Below are positions 60,959 through 64,000 of a stretch of 64,000 nucleotides of DNA, piece by piece (position 1 is the stretch's first letter; each line of letters opens with the position of its first letter). Where the stretch lies: the NCBI RefSeq assembly GCF_013055795.1, contig NZ_JABETO010000025.1:1631-65630 (forward strand). Reading direction: 5' to 3'. A program made the translations under genes and the position numbers. Under the pieces are notes generated by a model. The model did not search any database. It had not been told where the DNA came from and worked only from the letters and a program-made list of their open reading frames with translations. The stretch is from Streptomyces sp. I05A-00742 (GTDB lineage: Bacteria > Actinomycetota > Actinomycetes > Streptomycetales > Streptomycetaceae).

Positions 60959-62250
60959 GAGCCCAGCTCCGCGCCCACCGGCCGGTCCGCGACCAGGTCC
61001 AGCAGATCGTCGGCCGGGCAGCGGCCGCGGTCCACGTACCGGGCGGTGAACTCGTCCACCGCCTCCAGCACCCGGGCCGATGCCCCGAACCGGGGGAGTG
61101 CCTCGCGTGCCGCCGCGAAGCAGGTGACGGCGGCGGCGCGCAGCTCCGGGTCGGCCAGGCCGTGCCGGGCCGCCCTGCGCCACAGCGGATTGCGGGGGGT
61201 GGGCTCCCCCTCCGCCGTGTCCGCCAGCGACTTGACCGCCCGGTACGCGGTCTCGGCGGCCGACGGGTCGTCGAACAGCGCCGCCGTCACCGCCAGCGGC
61301 ACCAGCCAGCCGTCCTCGCCCGGCTGCGCGTCGATCATGCGCATCTCCAGGTGGCCGCGCGGCCGGATGGGCGGGAACAGCGTGGTCAGGTGGTACATCA
61401 CATCGCCCGCCGTGACCGGCCGCGGTTCGCCGGTGCGCAGCCACTCGCGGAGTGGCAGCCCTTCCACGGGCTGCCAGGGGCCGTGCTCGCGCCGGATGAA
61501 CATCACCTCCGCGTCCAGCGCGTACTCCGCCCAGGCCGCCCGCGGCTCCCTGCCCTCCGCGGGGGCGAGGGTGCGGCCCGGATCCATCTGTGCGTAGGTC
61601 GCCTGGCGGGTGGAGCGCCAGCCGGTGGGCCGGCCCAGGTGCAGCGGCGAGTTGGCGAACGCGGCGGCCAGCACCGCGCCCACCAGGTGCGCGTACCGCC
61701 AGCGGCGGCCGAAGCCGAGCGGGCCCGGCCCCTCGCTCCCGGCGTCGACGCAGACCTGGACGGACGCCGTCCGGCACATGATCGTGCGGCCGGCCCCGTT
61801 CCACCGGTCGTAGAAGACCTCCATCGCGCTGTAGCGGCGGGTCTCCACCACCCGGTCGGGGTGGGTCCACGGCTCCTTGCCGTACCCGGCGAGGAAGAGC
61901 CCGAGGTCCTTCAGCTCCGCACGGGCGAGCGCGAGGTCGGCGGCCACCTCCTCGACACAGGCGGTCAGGGAAGCGGCGGGCTGCGAGCTGAACTCGATCT
62001 GTCCGCCGGGTTCGACGGTGAGCAGCGATCGCAGGGGGAGTTCGTGCAGTCGGTCGGCGGCGGCCGTCAGCCGGGCCGGTGCCACCGGACGGGTCGGCTC
62101 GCGCAGGTCGTGGACGAGCCATTCCAGTTCGACCCCGAGGAGGCGGGGCGGTCCGGTCTTGAAACAGATGCCGCGGACCAGCGCCTCGGCCTCGTCCACA
62201 TCGACCGTACGGGTCGAGCCCTCGCCATAGGCTTTGCTCTCGTCGGTCAC
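60955..62250 (-). CDS. egtA: Glutamate-cysteine ligase, ergothioneine biosynthesis
   Basis: 431 residues from GTG 62250, nine bases after AGGAGGG; ATG 62280 is an in-frame alternative. LLGVELEWLVHD, LTVEPGGQIEFSSQP and HLEMRMIDAQPGEDGW are the GCS2-family ATP/metal and substrate blocks. It makes gamma-glutamylcysteine, the sulfur donor for EgtB. First gene of the operon; the promoter lies between 62250 and 62361. egtE, the PLP lyase of the last step, is not here. Confidence 0.93.
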   Translation of the reverse strand: MTDESKAYGEGSTRTVDVDEAEALVRGICFKTGPPRLLGVELEWLVHDLREPTRPVAPARLTAAADRLHELPLRSLLTVEPGGQIEFSSQPAASLTACVEEVAADLALARAELKDLGLFLAGYGKEPWTHPDRVVETRRYSAMEVFYDRWNGAGRTIMCRTASVQVCVDAGSEGPGPLGFGRRWRYAHLVGAVLAAAFANSPLHLGRPTGWRSTRQATYAQMDPGRTLAPAEGREPRAAWAEYALDAEVMFIRREHGPWQPVEGLPLREWLRTGEPRPVTAGDVMYHLTTLFPPIRPRGHLEMRMIDAQPGEDGWLVPLAVTAALFDDPSAAETAYRAVKSLADTAEGEPTPRNPLWRRAARHGLADPELRAAAVTCFAAAREALPRFGASARVLEAVDEFTARYVDRGRCPADDLLDLVADRPVGAELGS

Positions 62251-62360
62251 TCCGGGTGCCCTCCTGTCGGTAAGCCCCATTGCCCTGTACCCCCAATCGG
62301 GCGGCCACACGCGCCGCCCCGCCGCCGGGAACCGGTCATGCCCGGACGGCCCGCCGGGGC

Positions 62361-62786
62361 TCAGCCGGGAAAGGCATAGACCACTGAGGCGTGCGCGACC
62401 GGTTCCTCGTCGCCGTCCGCCACGAGGACCACGTCCGTGAACGCCAGCCGCCGGCCGAGCTTGGTGACCCGGGCCGTGACCAGCACGTCCGTGCCGGTGA
62501 CCGGGCGCTGGAACGTCGTCGACTGCTGGATCGTCGTCATCGGCCCGTAGCCGCCGCGGGCGGCCGAGACGGCGACGACGGTGGCGGTGTCCGCGGCGGC
62601 GAGCAGCGCCTGGCCGGAAAGCATGCCTCCTTCTTGTGGTCCCTCCCTGGCCAGCCGCCCGGACCAGGGCAGCCGGAGGACGGCGTGCCGCTCGCCCGTC
62701 TCCTCCACGGTCAGCCCGAGGTCCCGTACCCAGGGGGCGAAGTTCTCGGTGAGGATCGACTGCGCGGGGTGCGGTGTCGTGGTCAC
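62361..62786 (-). CDS. PaaI-type hotdog thioesterase
   Basis: 141 residues from GTG 62786. The single hotdog domain has GGMLSGQALLAAADTATVVAVSA, the central helix with the catalytic region, and TTIQQSTTFQRPVTGTDVLVTARV, the paired strands. Such enzymes hydrolyse acyl-CoA thioesters. Located upstream of egtA on the same strand but with a 110-base gap, so operon linkage is unlikely. The acyl substrate is unknown. Confidence 0.85.
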   Translation of the reverse strand: MTTTPHPAQSILTENFAPWVRDLGLTVEETGERHAVLRLPWSGRLAREGPQEGGMLSGQALLAAADTATVVAVSAARGGYGPMTTIQQSTTFQRPVTGTDVLVTARVTKLGRRLAFTDVVLVADGDEEPVAHASVVYAFPG

Positions 62787-62877
62787 GCCCCACAGTGTGG
62801 CGGCCCCTTGACGGGGTCGCCAGGGGACGGCGTACGGTCCGGGCGCGAGGCGCGGACGAGCGGGCGGAGGCGGACCG

Positions 62878-64000
62878 ATGAGCGAGGCGGAGCGGACGGA
62901 CGCGGGCGGGGCCGCCGCCGTCTTCGACCCGGCGACCTACGCCCGGGGCGTGCCCTACGGCCTCTTCCGGGAGCTCCGGGACCACGCACCGGTGTGCCGC
63001 GTGCCCGAACCGGCCGTCGGCGCCTGGCCCCCGGGCCCCGGCTACTGGGCCGTCTTCCGGCACGCCGACGTCCGGCACGTCCTGCGCACCCCGGACGTCT
63101 TCTCCTCCCACCTGGGCGCCACCCAGATCCGGGACCCCGACACCCCCGGGGAACTCGCCTTCGCCCGGACGATGATGCTCAACCAGGACCCGCCCGCCCA
63201 TGTACGGCTGCGCCGCATCGTCGCCGCCGCCTTCACCCCGCGCGCGGTGCGGGAGCTGGACGCCGTCATCACGGAACGGGCCCGCGCGCTCGTCGCCGGC
63301 GTCGCGGCCGACGGCGCGGCGGACTTCGTCGCCCTCGCCGCCGACCTGCCCGTCCGCACCCTCGCCCATCTGCTGGGCGTCCCGGACGAGGACCGGCTGC
63401 TGCTCGCCGACTGGGCGGACCGGATCATCGGCTACCAGGACCCCGACCGGGCCGCCGCGAGCGACGCCGACCCGGCGGAGCTCAGCCCCCTCGGCCGCGC
63501 CGCCCTCGCCCTGCGGCCGGGACCGCTCGTCCGCCCGGACGGATCACCCCTCAACCCGCGCTCCCGGGCGGCGCTGCCCGATATGTTCGCCTACGCCCAC
63601 GCGCTCGCGGAACGGCCCCGGGAGGGCAGCGTCATGGCCCGGATGCGCGACGCGGGGCTGCGGCGCGACGAGTTCGAGACGATGTTCTTCCTCTTCGCCG
63701 TCGCCGGCAACGAGACGCTGCGCAACGGCATTCCCGGCGCACTGCTCACCCTCCTCGACCACCCGGACCAGTGCGCGCTGCTCAAGGAGCGCCCCGAGCT
63801 GACCGGTTCGGCGGTGGAGGAGGCCCTGCGGTACTGGCCGCCCGTCCTGGACTTCCGGCGGACCGCCGCCCGGGACACCGACCTCGGGGGCGTCCGTCTC
63901 CGGCGCGGCGAGAAGGTCGTCGTCTACCACGCCTCCGCCAACCGCGACGAGCGCGTCTTCCCCGACCCCGACCGCTTCGACATCACCCGCAGCCCCAACG
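62878..64000 (+). CDS. Cytochrome P450, cut by window end
   Basis: ATG 62878 begins a frame open to the last base: at least 374 residues. AGNETL is the I-helix motif (Glu where AGxET is usual is N-E-T) and EALR in VEEALRYWPP is ExxR, followed by FRRTA. The heme Cys loop is beyond the end of the window. FPDPDRFDITRSPN marks the approach to that loop. Divergent from the thioesterase gene. No redox partner is visible; substrate unknown. It is a different P450 from the one at 7622. Confidence 0.9.
   Translation, partial: MSEAERTDAGGAAAVFDPATYARGVPYGLFRELRDHAPVCRVPEPAVGAWPPGPGYWAVFRHADVRHVLRTPDVFSSHLGATQIRDPDTPGELAFARTMMLNQDPPAHVRLRRIVAAAFTPRAVRELDAVITERARALVAGVAADGAADFVALAADLPVRTLAHLLGVPDEDRLLLADWADRIIGYQDPDRAAASDADPAELSPLGRAALALRPGPLVRPDGSPLNPRSRAALPDMFAYAHALAERPREGSVMARMRDAGLRRDEFETMFFLFAVAGNETLRNGIPGALLTLLDHPDQCALLKERPELTGSAVEEALRYWPPVLDFRRTAARDTDLGGVRLRRGEKVVVYHASANRDERVFPDPDRFDITRSPN

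Noticed and set aside
59606..62308. A 900-residue frame joining egtA-region sequence to egtB
   Set aside because: The first 450 residues are shadow of egtA. EgtB starts at GTG 60958 by homology and coupling.

Overview
The window is high-GC actinobacterial DNA, almost certainly a Streptomyces chromosome. Coding density is high, third positions are strongly GC, starts are often GTG or TTG, neighbouring genes overlap by ATGA/GTGA, TTA codons are rare and fall in accessory genes, and a mycothiol/ergothioneine-type actinobacterial gene set is present. No tRNA, rRNA, integrase or complete insertion sequence was seen.

Left part (1-8.9 kb): a decayed prepilin peptidase, a lipoprotein, a von Willebrand A (VWA) surface protein with a coupled membrane-anchored partner, a secreted trypsin-like protease, then a forward row of XRE regulator, HELGH metallopeptidase-like protein, seven-helix-type membrane protein and cytochrome P450.

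Region 9.0-15.3 kb: a short type I-E-like CRISPR array (six repeats, decaying leftwards, no cas genes). It is followed by an atypical operon: XRE/TPR regulator, four tiny coupled ORFs, Nudix hydrolase, a hydroxymethylbilane synthase (HemC) homologue, a radical SAM protein with a Cys-rich tail, and an aminoglycoside-phosphotransferase-like kinase. The operon ends at a hairpin and one orphan copy of the CRISPR repeat, so it looks as if it sits inside a split array.

Region 15.6-20.5 kb: a membrane protein, an amino-acid permease, a cobalamin riboswitch driving a NiCoT cobalt/nickel permease, and a methyltransferase.

Region 21.3-37.2 kb: a one-direction biosynthetic cluster built on ADP-heptose. 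It has a fused GmhA-HldE enzyme, HldD epimerase, GmhB phosphatase, a family 9 glycosyltransferase, a LOG-like nucleotide phosphoribohydrolase fused to a GNAT, a DegT aminotransferase, two GMC oxidoreductases, a TIM-barrel epimerase, an SDR, acyltransferases and an MFS exporter. The gene set best fits an amino-heptose pseudonucleoside such as the spicamycin/septacidin type (inference). At least two genes carry TTA codons, so bldA control is likely. Three unlisted small ORFs sit coupled between the large genes.

Region 37.4-42.8 kb: small membrane protein, Fpg/Nei DNA glycosylase, APC permease, GH92 alpha-mannosidase.

Region 43.2-51.1 kb: a second cobalamin riboswitch precedes a coupled operon. 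It encodes a secreted anchored protein, a complete ECF transporter (EcfT, double ATPase EcfAA', S component), a sortase-tailed alpha/alpha-barrel protein, a DUF4430 protein and an FhuF-like Fe-S protein. The barrel plus DUF4430 pair has the same two folds as mammalian intrinsic factor/transcobalamin, which suggests a bacterial surface cobalamin-capture system.

Region 51.1-64 kb: XRE-cupin regulator, two gene remnants meeting at a junction, TioE-type MerR regulator divergent from an erythromycin-esterase homologue, small stress and housekeeping genes (dodecin, phosphoesterase, universal stress protein), the ergothioneine operon egtABCD without egtE, a PaaI-type thioesterase, and a P450 cut by the window end.
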